Assembly: GCA_902490145.1 (NCBI GenBank)
Contig: CABUCT010000001.1
Coordinates: 1 to 42,765 of the forward strand
Reading direction: 5' to 3'
Length of the DNA stretch: 42,765 bases
Source: an uncultured Oscillospiraceae bacterium
GTDB lineage: Bacteria > Bacillota > Clostridia > Oscillospirales > Acutalibacteraceae
Position 1 is the stretch's first letter; every line of letters starts with the position of its first letter. The notes under the pieces were generated by a model. It was not told the DNA's origin. It made no database searches and saw only the letters and a list, made by a program, of their open reading frames with translations. This document shows positions 1-9,207 of the stretch, one piece after another. Made by a program: the position numbers and the translations under genes.

Positions 1-306
1 TGAAAGAATGATAACGGAAGATCTTTAAACGGCATAAAAATAAGATTAATACTTTTATACGTAAAGTAAGATGTACATTTGTATTGAAGTTTGAGTGCTT
101 ATCCGATACAATCAGGCAAGATAGCTTTTTGGAAGAACAGCACCGTTTCCGACATGTTCTCCGCTTACAAACGGGAAGCATTATTCGGTCGAAACATTCA
201 GTCTCCAAATAGTGCTGTATCCTATAAAAAGCTTCACTTGAAAACAAAAAGCTTTTGATATTTTAAAGCGGAAAAACCATAAATCCGGCACTTACGGCTA
301 AATTAC
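1..306. other. gene-free left end with possible RNA structure
   Basis: I see no convincing gene in this stretch. It contains a nested set of inverted repeats: ACAGCAC at 137-143 pairs with GTGCTGT at 212-218, and inside it CCGTTT at 143-148 pairs with AAACGG at 169-174. This could be a small folded RNA or the end of a neighbouring transcript. No promoter or T-tract was found that would fix its orientation. Confidence 0.3.
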
Positions 307-343
307 AACAAAGAAAGCGGACAAACTGTCCGCTTTCTTTGTT
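307..343 (-). terminator. hairpin terminator after ftsY
   Basis: A perfect inverted repeat with 17-bp arms (307-323 and 327-343) and a 3-nt loop lies just past the ftsY stop. On the minus strand the descending arm ends in a T-rich stretch (TTTGTTGTAATTT). It is the natural end of the DUF951-to-ftsY operon. It may also stop rightward transcription, since the arm is T-rich in both directions. Confidence 0.85.
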
Positions 344-358
344 CCATTATTGTACTGT

Positions 359-1261
359 CTAAAGAATACCCTTTGCAAAGTCCTCAGCATTAAAGGGAAG
401 AAGATCGTCGATTCCTTCACCGACGCCAACCATTTTGACCGGGATTCCAAGTTCCTCTTTGATGGACAAAACCATTCCACCCTTTGCGGTTCCGTCAAGC
501 TTTGTGAGAATTATTCCCGTTATACCGGCAGCAGCGGCAAATTCTTTTGCCTGATTCATTGCATTTTGGCCGGTAGTAGCATCTATGACAAGGAGGGTTT
601 CACGATCGGCATCGGGTAGTTCACGGTCAATAATCCGGGACATTTTTGAAAGTTCATCCATAAGCCCTTTTTTATTGTGGAGCCGACCCGCGGTGTCGCA
701 AATAATAAGATCGCTTCCACGAGCCTTGGCAGCGGATATTGTATCAAAAACAACTGCTGCGGGGTCAGAACCCTCTTTCTGTTTGATCATGGGCACGTTG
801 GCACGCTCAGCCCAAACTGCCAGCTGTTCAATGGCGGCGGCACGGAAAGTATCCGCTGCACCCAGAATCACATTTTTACCTTCATTTTTAAATCTGAGAG
901 CCATTTTTCCGATTGTGGTAGTCTTTCCCGCTCCGTTTACGCCGATCATCATTATAACAGATGGCTTTGTATTAAGATGAAATTCCTCACCTTCACAAAG
1001 CATACCGGTGATTATTTCACGCAACATTTCTTTGACCTTAGCCGGATCCTCAACACGCTGGGATTTGACCTTTTCACGAAGTTCTCTGCATATTTTTGAA
1101 GCTGTAGACATGGAAATATCCGACATTATGAGTATTTCTTCAAGCTCTTCAAAAAGCTCCTCATCGATTTTAGTGAAAACTGACAGCATACTGTCAAGGG
1201 CACCCGAGAGTGATTCTTTGGTCTTTTTTAAACCGGCGGCCATTTTGCTGAAAAATCCCAT
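359..1261 (-). CDS. ftsY: signal recognition particle receptor FtsY
   Basis: FtsY is the membrane-associated GTPase that receives the SRP-ribosome complex and hands nascent membrane proteins to the Sec translocon. The 300-residue protein has a short N-terminal helical N domain (about 25-95) and the SRP-type G domain: P-loop GVNGAGKTTT (107-116), DTFRAAA (137-143), DTAGR (189-193) and the guanine-specificity motif TKLD (253-256), followed by GTAKGG. It lacks the long acidic A domain of E. coli FtsY, which is usual in Firmicutes. The ATG overlaps the smc stop by one base (TAATG) and is preceded by GAAGGAA, so translation is probably coupled to smc. It is the last gene of the operon, in front of a strong hairpin. 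Confidence 0.96.
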   Translation of the reverse strand: MGFFSKMAAGLKKTKESLSGALDSMLSVFTKIDEELFEELEEILIMSDISMSTASKICRELREKVKSQRVEDPAKVKEMLREIITGMLCEGEEFHLNTKPSVIMMIGVNGAGKTTTIGKMALRFKNEGKNVILGAADTFRAAAIEQLAVWAERANVPMIKQKEGSDPAAVVFDTISAAKARGSDLIICDTAGRLHNKKGLMDELSKMSRIIDRELPDADRETLLVIDATTGQNAMNQAKEFAAAAGITGIILTKLDGTAKGGMVLSIKEELGIPVKMVGVGEGIDDLLPFNAEDFAKGIL

Positions 1262-4200
1262 TAGTATTCCTTCCCTTCAAGTTTAAGTATTTTGGAAACA
1301 CCCTTTTCCTGCATCGTGATACCGTAAAGTACGTCAGCTTCTTCCATCGTGCCGCGTCTATGGGTTACTACGATAAATTGAGTGTTTTTGCACATTCTGC
1401 GAAGATAGCCGGCAAAACGATCCACATTAACGTCATCGAGAGCCGATTCAACCTCGTCAAGCATACAGAACGGCGGTGGGGCAACTTTCATCATAGCAAA
1501 ATAAATTGCAAGAGCGACAATAGATTTTTCGCCGCCCGAAAGCTGTTCAATGGTGGAGACATTCTTGCCGGGGGGCTGAACCTTGATTTCGATTCCAGAA
1601 TTAAGCACATCCTCAGGATTTGAAAGAGAGAGGTGTGCAGTTCCGCCGCCGAAAAGTTCCACAAAGGTTTCGGAGAAGTTGCGGTTTATAAGAGCAAATT
1701 TTTCATTAAATGCAGTTTGCATGTTACCAATAAGCTCGTTTATAAGACGTTCAAGTTCTTGCTTTGCATTTTCAACGTCGGCAATCTGAGTTTTCATGAA
1801 CTCATATCTTTGTGAAACTTCCGAATATTCGTCAATCGCGGCAAGATTTATGCTTCCGAGAGATTTGATCTTTGCTTTAATCTCACGAAGTCGATTGCCC
1901 GCTTGAGAGACGTCTTCAATTTCGATTCCAAGCTCTTCTGCCGCCGTGATAGTAAGCTCATATTTATCAAACATTTTAGAAATAATGTCGTCATATTCTT
2001 TGGTCATTGCATCGCGACGTTCACGAAGACGAACATTTTCTCCTCCAAGCCGTTCTTTTTGGGCAGACAAATCACGTTCTTCTGAGGTAAGGGCCGAAAT
2101 CTTTGTTTCCAAATCGGTCCGCTCTTTCAGTTTTTCGGCACTTTTTTGTTTGTTTAAATCAGATTTATTGCAAAGCTCTGTAATTTGATTTTTATATTCC
2201 TCAATTTGATTTTGCTCATTTTCGTTTTGAATAACCAGCTCATTTATACGCTGTTTGGTTGTCTCTGTTGCCTTTTCAGCGTCTATTCGGCGATTTTCAA
2301 TGGATGAAATATCAAGCTTAATTCCATTTGCTTCATTCTCCAAAGATAAAATAGTAACACGAACGGCAGAATTCTCCATAAGAAGTTTTTCTCTTTGCTC
2401 TGATAATGAGTCCTGAGATGAGACAAGCGTTGAAAGCTTTTGCTCGCTTTGTTCAAGCTTTTGCTGAAGTTCAATGGTCATTTGCTCGGCATCAGACGCC
2501 GATTTTTTAAGCTCGGCAATTCTTATTTCGGCATTGTCACGTTCACAACGAAGCTCGTTTAGTGCAGTCGAAATACTATCGATATCATTACTTACTCTTT
2601 TTATCTCGGAAAGCACTCGGATTTTGTCCTCGTTTGCCGTGATTTGTTCGGCCTTTGTCGCTTCAATGTAAGCCATTCTTGAATCAAGTCCGATTCTTAG
2701 CTTTTCGGCATCAGCCTTTTTAAACAAAATTTCTTTTTCAAGTTTATCGGCATCGGCTTTTAGCTTTTCGATCTCAGAGGAACGGGAAAGGAGTCCGGCT
2801 GATTTACTGAACGAACCGCCGGTGAGCGAACCACCGGTGTTTACCACCTGACCGTCAAGAGTGACAACACGAAAACGATATCCGCTTTTGCGGGCAATGG
2901 CTGTTGCACAGTCAATGTCTTCAGCAACTGCGATTCCGCCGAGAAGAAAGGATACTATATTTTTATATTCAGGTTTGCAGGAAACAAGCAGGTCAGCAGA
3001 CCCCAAAAATCCTGCATAATCTTTAACTTTGGAAATGTCAATTGAACGCCCTTTGATAACATCCATTGGAAGAAAGGTTGCTCTTCCGATGCGGTTGGCT
3101 TTTAAATAATTAAGAGCCTTTTTACCGTCGCTTTCGGTTGCAATAACGATATTTTGAATAGCTCCTCCAAGAGCAACTTCAATGGCTGCCGAATATTTTT
3201 CATCCACCGAAATGAGCCGTGAGATAACGCCCTTAACACCGGCTATATGTCCTTTTTCAGATTCTTTCATAACGGTCTTTACCGTGTTGTTGAATCCATC
3301 AAGAGATTTTTCCATGTCGATCAAAATTTGAGACCGACGAAGCTTTGTTTGATGCTCTAAGGTCAGTTTCTGAATTTCTTCATTCAGCGTATCAAGCTTT
3401 GAACGGGAGGAGCTTGCAAGCATTTCGGCACCTTTTATGGCATTGGAGCATTCAGAAATTTTTTCTTCGCAATTTTCGAGATCGGAAAGTAAAGCTTTCT
3501 TTTCAAGTTCAGCATCTTCAAGCTGTTTTTCACGCTGAGAAACCGAATCGTTTATGACTCCGCCGCGGTTTTCAATTTCCGAAAGAGAAGAAACGGCCGT
3601 AACATTTTTAAGATTGTATTCCGAAAGATTTTCGTTTATCAATGCCATTTCGGTTCGCAATGCATCAAGTTGTTTTGAGCTTTCCTCAGTGTCACGAAGA
3701 AGTGTTTCAAGCTGAGCCGCGGAATTTTCAAGAGCAGAACGGTTTTTTTGAATTTCATTAAGCTTTTCATCCATAAGCTGCTGCTTTTGCTTCAGCTCTT
3801 CGTCAAGAGAATCACCTTTGTTTCCTCCGTTTTTGATTTCCTCATTCAGGCGGTTTATGTTTTCATTGTTATGGAATATGTTATTTTCGCAAACGGCAAT
3901 CTGACCTTCGATCCTCGCCACGCATTCTTCACTTTCCGAAACGGCACGGCGGAGCTGATCCATTTGTACAGTCAAAATTCGGGTCTGCGAGCCGGAACGG
4001 TCAAGCTCATCTATAATTTCTTCAATTCGGTCGCGGGTTTTATCGTATTGAGACTGAGCCAGATCAATCTTTCTTTCCTGTTCGCGAAGCTTGTCTTTGA
4101 ATTTCCTGAGATTTATAAGCCATAATCCCACTTCCAAGGTCTTTTCTTCTCCCGAAAGAGAAAGGAATTTTTTTGCACGGATACACTGATCCTCCAAGGG

Positions 4201-4809
4201 ACCAACGCGATCGGTAAGCTCCTTCATAATATCACGAAGTCTTACGAGATTATCTTCTGCGGCAGTAAGCTTTCTTTCAGCTTCGGTTTTGCGATAGCGA
4301 AAACGGGAAATTCCCGCCGCTTCTTCGAACATTTCACGACGGTCGTCTGAACGACGTGAAACAATATCACTGATTTTGCCCTGACCTATCATTGAATATC
4401 CGTCGCGACCGAGACCTGTGTCCATAAATAATTCGTTTATGTCTTTAAGGCGGACGGTTGCATGGTTTATCTGATATTCGCTCTCGCCCGAACGATAAAA
4501 CCTGCGTGTGATGAACACCTCGTCAGTGTCACAATTAAGAGAACGGTCGGTATTATCAAGGCAAAGAGTAACCTGTGCCATACCCTGAGGCCGACGTGAA
4601 GACGTTCCGTTAAAAATAACGTCTTCGGATTTTTCACCTCTGAGCTGTTTGTTTGACTGCTCTCCAAGCACCCAACGAATAGCATCCGAGACATTGCTCT
4701 TTCCACTTCCGTTTGGGCCAACAATTCCTGTGATACCCTTTTCAAAATTCAAGGTTGTTTTGTCTGGAAAGGATTTAAAACCCTGTGATTCAAGCGATTT
4801 TAAAAACAA
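1261..4809 (-). CDS. smc: chromosome partition protein SMC
   Basis: SMC is the coiled-coil ATPase of the ScpAB-SMC condensin, which folds and segregates the chromosome. At 1182 residues it has normal family length. The Walker A motif GPNGSGKSN sits at residues 31-39. Long heptad-rich arms flank a hinge domain (very roughly 500-650, with GAIQNIVIATE and TGGSLTGGS), and near the C-terminus are the ABC signature LSGGEK and Walker B CMLDEVESALDD. The start codon is TTG at 4807-4809: the product MFLKSLESQGFKSF matches the usual SMC N-terminus, and AAAGGAGAGG lies just upstream. It overlaps the radical SAM gene by 10 bp and ftsY by 1 bp. Confidence 0.97.
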   Translation of the reverse strand: MFLKSLESQGFKSFPDKTTLNFEKGITGIVGPNGSGKSNVSDAIRWVLGEQSNKQLRGEKSEDVIFNGTSSRRPQGMAQVTLCLDNTDRSLNCDTDEVFITRRFYRSGESEYQINHATVRLKDINELFMDTGLGRDGYSMIGQGKISDIVSRRSDDRREMFEEAAGISRFRYRKTEAERKLTAAEDNLVRLRDIMKELTDRVGPLEDQCIRAKKFLSLSGEEKTLEVGLWLINLRKFKDKLREQERKIDLAQSQYDKTRDRIEEIIDELDRSGSQTRILTVQMDQLRRAVSESEECVARIEGQIAVCENNIFHNNENINRLNEEIKNGGNKGDSLDEELKQKQQLMDEKLNEIQKNRSALENSAAQLETLLRDTEESSKQLDALRTEMALINENLSEYNLKNVTAVSSLSEIENRGGVINDSVSQREKQLEDAELEKKALLSDLENCEEKISECSNAIKGAEMLASSSRSKLDTLNEEIQKLTLEHQTKLRRSQILIDMEKSLDGFNNTVKTVMKESEKGHIAGVKGVISRLISVDEKYSAAIEVALGGAIQNIVIATESDGKKALNYLKANRIGRATFLPMDVIKGRSIDISKVKDYAGFLGSADLLVSCKPEYKNIVSFLLGGIAVAEDIDCATAIARKSGYRFRVVTLDGQVVNTGGSLTGGSFSKSAGLLSRSSEIEKLKADADKLEKEILFKKADAEKLRIGLDSRMAYIEATKAEQITANEDKIRVLSEIKRVSNDIDSISTALNELRCERDNAEIRIAELKKSASDAEQMTIELQQKLEQSEQKLSTLVSSQDSLSEQREKLLMENSAVRVTILSLENEANGIKLDISSIENRRIDAEKATETTKQRINELVIQNENEQNQIEEYKNQITELCNKSDLNKQKSAEKLKERTDLETKISALTSEERDLSAQKERLGGENVRLRERRDAMTKEYDDIISKMFDKYELTITAAEELGIEIEDVSQAGNRLREIKAKIKSLGSINLAAIDEYSEVSQRYEFMKTQIADVENAKQELERLINELIGNMQTAFNEKFALINRNFSETFVELFGGGTAHLSLSNPEDVLNSGIEIKVQPPGKNVSTIEQLSGGEKSIVALAIYFAMMKVAPPPFCMLDEVESALDDVNVDRFAGYLRRMCKNTQFIVVTHRRGTMEEADVLYGITMQEKGVSKILKLEGKEY

Positions 4810-5807
4810 GACGTCCTCTCCTTTTCTGATTTAACTTCATATATCTTAAGACCGTACTGCCCCTTAACTCGGCAGTTTTTACCCATTGTTTCAAGTTTTT
4901 TAAGATTGGATTTTTTTTGCCCCGTCATTTTTGAAATGCATGCAGGATTAACAAACAATGTGAAATTTCCCGTGTCCTGTTTTAAAACTTCCAGTGCATT
5001 TTTTAAATAAATTTCGCTTTCGCAAAGCTCTCTGAACGCGGGATGGTAAGGACCTGCAAGGAAATTTTTCTCAACATCAGCCGATGAATGAAGCCCGAGT
5101 TTTATTACCCTGATGCCGTTTGATTCAAAAAATTCCAAAAGTGCTGAACAAAGCTTTATTGTTTCGGGAAGGGTTGGGGGAGAGTATTTTTTATCTTCAA
5201 AAAGCTTTCCGAGAAGAGTGTTTTTAAGGGTAATGGCGGGATAAATCCGCACCGTTTGGGGATTTAGATTTAAAATTGCTTTGGCAGTGTCAAAATCCTT
5301 TTGAGCATCGCTTTTGTAAAGCCCTGTCATCATTTGAAGTCCAAGTTCAAAACCCATGTTTTTTATAAGCTTTGATGCCACTGCAACATCTTGTGCAGTG
5401 TGACCCCTCAGATTTTTTGAAAGCACTTCGTCATCCATGCTTTGAGCACCAAGCTCAATGGATGTTACTCCGTATTCAGATAACAGACTGAGTATTTCTT
5501 CGTTTATGGCGTCAGGTCGGGTGGAAACACGAATTCCCCGAACCTGGCCGGACTTTACATATTCATATGCAGCTGATAAAAGCTCAAGCATATATTCTTT
5601 TTCAATGGCAGTAAAGCTTCCGCCGAAAAAAGCGATTTCAGCTGATTTCGCAGAATCTCCAAGGCTTTTTAAAGCCGTTGCAACCGTTATGTCAACGTCT
5701 TTTTTATGTGGAATCGAAGTTTCACCCGTAATAGCATTCTGGTCGCAAAAGCTGCACCGATGCGGGCAACCGACATGCGGCACAAAAATTGAAATATTAG
5801 CACTCAC
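4800..5807 (-). CDS. Elp3-like radical SAM protein
   Basis: This 335-residue protein has the radical SAM cluster motif CPHRCSFC (CX3CX2C) close to its N-terminus, then FFGGSFTAI, RVSTRPDAI and ELGAQSM, the layout of the Elp3-type radical SAM core. It lacks the GNAT acetyltransferase domain of true Elp3, so tRNA wobble-uridine modification cannot be assumed. The gene commonly stands between rnc and smc in Clostridia and its substrate is not established. The start is GTG at 5805-5807, overlapping the stop of the upstream fusion gene (GTGA). The C-terminus overlaps smc by 10 bp, consistent with a tightly coupled operon. Confidence 0.85.
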   Translation of the reverse strand: MSANISIFVPHVGCPHRCSFCDQNAITGETSIPHKKDVDITVATALKSLGDSAKSAEIAFFGGSFTAIEKEYMLELLSAAYEYVKSGQVRGIRVSTRPDAINEEILSLLSEYGVTSIELGAQSMDDEVLSKNLRGHTAQDVAVASKLIKNMGFELGLQMMTGLYKSDAQKDFDTAKAILNLNPQTVRIYPAITLKNTLLGKLFEDKKYSPPTLPETIKLCSALLEFFESNGIRVIKLGLHSSADVEKNFLAGPYHPAFRELCESEIYLKNALEVLKQDTGNFTLFVNPACISKMTGQKKSNLKKLETMGKNCRVKGQYGLKIYEVKSEKERTSCF

Positions 5808-7468
5808 TCGATTATACCCATAAGACGGAGAGCTTCTTTTGCGGCCGCCTGTTCGGCATCTTTTTTGCTTCTGCCTTCTCCGGTCCCAACAAGATTTGAG
5901 TTGATATGAACCTCAACAGTAAATGTTTTATCGTGATCGGGGCCGCATTCCCCGACAAGGGAATAAACCAACTTGTCTTCGGGATTTTGTTGGATAACTT
6001 CTTGAAGATGAGTTTTGAAATCCTTTTCTGCCGCCTTTGTGTGGCGGTCAAGCGACGGCACAACAAATGAAAGAATAAATTTTGAGGCTTCTTCGATTCC
6101 ACCGTCAAGATAAATTGCGGCAATGAGAGCCTCAAAAGCGTCAGCAAGAATTGACGGACGGCTGCGGCCGCCTGTCCCCGACTCGCCGTGGCTCAAAAGC
6201 AGATATTCGCCCAAATTTATTTTTTTTGCAAATTCACAGAGTGTTTTTTCGCAAACTGCCGAAGCCCTGATTCGGGTAAGCTTTCCTTCAGGGAATTTAT
6301 CAAAGGTTTTATAAAGATAGTCGGATACCACGATAGAAAGCACCGAATCTCCCAAAAATTCCAGTCTTTCATTGCACATTTCGGGACGGTGGCTTTCGTG
6401 TGCATAGGATGAATGGGTTATTGCATTTTCAAGAAGGATCTTTTTTTTGAAGGTATAGCCTATCCTTTCCTCAAGCGTTTTCATTCTTTTCACTGTAATC
6501 CGGTCTATTGTCCCTGAAGACGCGAATTTCAATGCCTGTCTTACAGCGTTTTTAATAGCCTTAGCATCGGAACTTCCGTGTGCCTTAATAACCGGTTTTG
6601 AAACTCCCATAAGCGGAGCTCCGCCATATTCAGAATAATCCATTAATGATTTTATAGATTTAAAACCGCTTTTTGCCAAAACTGCGGCAATTTTTGTTTT
6701 TATATTTTTCAAGAAAACATTTTTTATCATACGGAAGAAGGTAATGGCGACGCCTTCTGTAAGCTTCAAAACAATGTTTCCTGAAAAACCGTCGGTAACA
6801 AGAACATCGCATTTATTATCCATCACGTCTCTTGCTTCGATATTGCCGACAAAATTAAGTGTAGAATTTTTAAGCAAATCATATGTATCAAGCCTTAGCT
6901 GATCACCTTTGGTGTCCTCAACGCCATTGTTAAGCAGCCCCACACGTGGGTTTTTAATTCCCATAGATAACTCCATATATTTTGAAGCCATGACTCCGAA
7001 AGAAAGAAGCATCTCGGCACGACATTCAGCATTTGCACCTGAGTCGATCAAAAGGAATTTTGATGTGGGAGTGGGGATTATTGTTGCAATAGCAGGACGC
7101 TTGATACCTTTTATGCGTTTTACAATAAATGTTGCTCCAACCACCAATGCACCGGTGCTTCCGGCCGAAACAAATGCGTCTCCTCGACCATCGGAAAGAA
7201 GCTTCAGTCCCACTGCCATTGAGCTGTCGGACTTTTCTTTTAATATTGTTTTAGGATCATCATGCATGTCAAAAATTTGATCAGCATTCTCAATCTCAAT
7301 ATTTTGAAGTGATATTCCGTTTTGTTCGGCACAATTTTGAATTTCGGTTTTATTTCCGGTAAGAATAATATTAATCCCGAATTCTTCAACGGCGGCGGCA
7401 GCTCCTTCCAAAACAGACTTCGGGGCATTGTCCCCGCCAAAAGCGTCTATTATGACTGTGTTTGCCAT
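5804..7468 (-). CDS. plsX-rnc: PlsX-RNase III fusion protein
   Basis: One uninterrupted 554-residue frame holds two enzymes. Residues 1 to about 325 are PlsX, phosphate acyltransferase, which makes acyl-phosphate from acyl-ACP for phospholipid synthesis (VIIDAFGGDNAPK at 5-17, VSAGSTGALV at 100-109, VTDGFSGNI at 224-232). From about residue 329 the sequence is RNase III: NERLEFLGD (366-374), the second acidic motif LADAFEALIAAIYLDGG, and a C-terminal double-stranded RNA binding domain. The two parts are normally separate, often with acpP between them; here there is no acpP and no stop. An internal ATG at residue 329 has only a weak upstream GTGAAAAGA, so separate RNase III translation is possible but not compelling. 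The start ATG has AAGGAGA upstream. Confidence 0.93.
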   Translation of the reverse strand: MANTVIIDAFGGDNAPKSVLEGAAAAVEEFGINIILTGNKTEIQNCAEQNGISLQNIEIENADQIFDMHDDPKTILKEKSDSSMAVGLKLLSDGRGDAFVSAGSTGALVVGATFIVKRIKGIKRPAIATIIPTPTSKFLLIDSGANAECRAEMLLSFGVMASKYMELSMGIKNPRVGLLNNGVEDTKGDQLRLDTYDLLKNSTLNFVGNIEARDVMDNKCDVLVTDGFSGNIVLKLTEGVAITFFRMIKNVFLKNIKTKIAAVLAKSGFKSIKSLMDYSEYGGAPLMGVSKPVIKAHGSSDAKAIKNAVRQALKFASSGTIDRITVKRMKTLEERIGYTFKKKILLENAITHSSYAHESHRPEMCNERLEFLGDSVLSIVVSDYLYKTFDKFPEGKLTRIRASAVCEKTLCEFAKKINLGEYLLLSHGESGTGGRSRPSILADAFEALIAAIYLDGGIEEASKFILSFVVPSLDRHTKAAEKDFKTHLQEVIQQNPEDKLVYSLVGECGPDHDKTFTVEVHINSNLVGTGEGRSKKDAEQAAAKEALRLMGIIE

Positions 7469-7488
7469 AGTTTTCTCCTTCCTTTGTC

Positions 7489-8556
7489 TTATTCCTCGCC
7501 CGCTTTAAGTTTTTCTGCACGATCGGCAGTAATAAGCGGATCAATAATCTCATCAAGAGCACCATTTAGAATTTGTTCAAGATGATATATCGTAAGCCCG
7601 ATTCGATGATCACTCACACGGCTTTGAGGGAAGTTATAGGTTCGAATTCTTTCAGAACGATCACCTGTTCCGACCTGAGACCGGCGTTCGCTTGCAATTT
7701 GGCTTTCCTGTTCCCGAAGCTTTACTTCATAAAGACGGGAGCGAAGAACCTTCATTGCCTTTTCACGGTTTTTATGCTGACTTCGTTCGTCCTGACATTC
7801 AACTATAGTTCCGGTGGGAATATGAGTGATGCGAATAGCGGATTCGGTTTTGTTTATATGCTGTCCGCCGGCACCGCTTGAACGGAAAGTGTCAATTTGA
7901 AGATCGGTGGGATTTATTTCGATTTCAACATCTTCAGCTTCGGGAAGCACTGCCACCGTAACGGTAGAGGTATGAATTCGTCCCTGTGTTTCGGTTTCGG
8001 GAACACGCTGAACCCGGTGAACTCCGCTTTCGAATTTGAGCCTTGAATAGGCTCCCTCTCCCATTATCATAAAGCTGACTTCTTTAAATCCGCCAAGCTC
8101 GGTTTCGTTTGCACTGACAACTTCGGTTTTCCAACCTTTTGATTCGGCATACATGTTATACATTCTGTAAAGCGAGCCTGCAAACAATGCGGCTTCTTCG
8201 CCGCCTGCACCTCCGCGGATCTCAATAATAACGTTTCTGTCATCATTCGGGTCGGATGGAATAAGCAGAATCTTAAGTTCTTCGGAGAGTTTTGCAATCG
8301 ATTCTTTAGCTTCCGAGAGTTCTTCTTCAGCAAGTTCTTTAATCTCTTTGTCACCGCTTTCAAGCAGTTTTTTTGCGTCCTTTTCCCGATCAATGGCGGC
8401 CTTGTATTCTCTGAAAGTTTCCACAATTGGAGTAAGGGTCTTATATTCACGCATAAGTTTTTTATAATTTTCCTGATTTGAAATAACATCGGGATTTTGC
8501 AGTTCTTCTGAAAGTCCCTCGTATCTCTTCTCAATCTCGGACAGTTTTTCAAACAT
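7489..8556 (-). CDS. prfA: peptide chain release factor 1
   Basis: RF1 ends translation at UAA and UAG. The 355-residue protein has the catalytic GGQ motif in SSGAGGQHINKTES and a PxT-type codon-recognition tripeptide (PET in RVPETETQGRIH). RF2 would carry SPF, so the assignment to RF1 is clear. Length and domain order are normal. GGAGGAT lies 6-7 bases upstream of the ATG, inside the end of the DUF951 gene. The stop is 20 bp from the plsX-rnc start. Confidence 0.96.
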   Translation of the reverse strand: MFEKLSEIEKRYEGLSEELQNPDVISNQENYKKLMREYKTLTPIVETFREYKAAIDREKDAKKLLESGDKEIKELAEEELSEAKESIAKLSEELKILLIPSDPNDDRNVIIEIRGGAGGEEAALFAGSLYRMYNMYAESKGWKTEVVSANETELGGFKEVSFMIMGEGAYSRLKFESGVHRVQRVPETETQGRIHTSTVTVAVLPEAEDVEIEINPTDLQIDTFRSSGAGGQHINKTESAIRITHIPTGTIVECQDERSQHKNREKAMKVLRSRLYEVKLREQESQIASERRSQVGTGDRSERIRTYNFPQSRVSDHRIGLTIYHLEQILNGALDEIIDPLITADRAEKLKAGEE

Positions 8557-8560
8557 ATAA

Positions 8561-8746
8561 TTAATCCTCCGAATCCAAAATCCGTTTTATTGCCGATTCA
8601 GCTTTCGTCCTGCCAAGCATAATTTCCCGCCCGCAGTTTTTGCAGACAAGCTTTATATCCATGCCGACGCGGATAATAGTGAAACGGTCGTTACCACAGG
8701 GATGTTTTTTTTTCATTACCACGCAATCTCCAATTTTCAAGTTCAC
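8561..8746 (-). CDS. DUF951 family protein
   Basis: This 61-residue protein matches the DUF951 pattern: VVMKKKHPCG, then RVGMDIKLVCKNCGRE and MLGR, with one Cys in HPCG and a CxxC that together suggest a small zinc-ribbon-like fold. Its function is unknown. An ATG 30 bp further out (8776) is in frame, but I prefer the GTG at 8744-8746: the product VNLKIGD aligns with the usual family start, GGGGTGA lies upstream, and the predicted transcription start (near 8773) would exclude the outer ATG. It is the first gene of the housekeeping operon and is followed 4 bp later by prfA. Confidence 0.85.
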   Translation of the reverse strand: MNLKIGDCVVMKKKHPCGNDRFTIIRVGMDIKLVCKNCGREIMLGRTKAESAIKRILDSED

Positions 8747-8779
8747 GCATTTCACCCCATACATATAATTATTCATATT

Positions 8780-8809
8780 ATTCTACCACAGCCAAAGGTA
8801 TCTCGTCAA
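8780..8809 (-). promoter_or_regulatory. promoter of the DUF951-prfA-smc-ftsY operon
   Basis: On the minus strand, TTGACG (8804-8809) and TAGAAT (8780-8785) are separated by 18 bp, a good sigma-A pair. Transcription would start near 8773, giving a leader of about 27 nt to the GTG start of DUF951. It lies back to back with the csoR promoter. This is a by-eye match. Confidence 0.6.
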
Positions 8810-8833
8810 GGATAATAAACCCAAAACTACCTC

Positions 8834-8862
8834 TTGACAAACATGCTTCAAGGAATTAAAAT
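8834..8862 (+). promoter_or_regulatory. csoR-copA promoter
   Basis: TTGACA (8834-8839) is a perfect -35 element, and TAAAAT (8857-8862) lies 17 bp downstream as a five-of-six -10 match. Transcription would start within the CsoR operator, around 8869. Confidence 0.85.
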
Positions 8863-8866
8863 AAAA

Positions 8867-8883
8867 ATACCCTAAGGGGGTAT
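8867..8883 (+). promoter_or_regulatory. CsoR operator
   Basis: The palindrome ATACCC-TAAGG-GGGTAT has 6-bp arms (8867-8872, 8878-8883) and the GC-rich core flanked by AT that is typical of copper-responsive CsoR operators. It covers the predicted transcription start of csoR-copA. Apo-CsoR bound here would block the promoter, and Cu(I) would release it. Confidence 0.8.
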
Positions 8884-8900
8884 ATTAAAGGAGAATAACG

Positions 8901-9203
8901 ATGGAAAAAGAATGTTGTGCATGTCACAAAATAAAAAATCGGACAGAGGAAGAATACAAAAGCCTGATAAACCGTCTTAACCGAATCGAGGGACAAATCC
9001 GAGGTATAAAGGGAATGGTGGAAAAGAGTGCTTACTGCACCGATATTCTGATTCAGGTGTCGGCGGTGAGTGCCGCTCTTAACGCTTTTAATAAGGCGTT
9101 GCTTGAAAATCACATAAAAACCTGTGTTGCACAGGATATAAGAGAAGGAAAAGACGAAACTATAGATGAACTTGTTTGCACTTTGCAAAAGCTGATGAGG
9201 TGA
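8901..9203 (+). CDS. csoR: copper-sensing repressor CsoR
   Basis: CsoR is an all-helical repressor that leaves DNA when it binds Cu(I). The 100-residue protein has the three copper ligands in the right spacing: Cys46, His71 and Cys75 (YCTDIL and ENHIKTC). The basic helix NRLNRIEGQIRGI is also standard. An extra CCACH cluster near the N-terminus (residues 5-9) is not part of the core site. GGAG lies upstream of the ATG. copA begins 4 bp after the stop, so the two are co-transcribed under autoregulation at the operator at 8867-8883. Confidence 0.94.
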   Translation: MEKECCACHKIKNRTEEEYKSLINRLNRIEGQIRGIKGMVEKSAYCTDILIQVSAVSAALNAFNKALLENHIKTCVAQDIREGKDETIDELVCTLQKLMR

Positions 9204-9207
9204 AAAG

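Noticed and set aside
5804..7468. Two separate genes plsX and rnc
   Set aside because: There is no stop codon between the parts and only a weak ribosome site before the internal ATG, so one fused product is the simpler reading.
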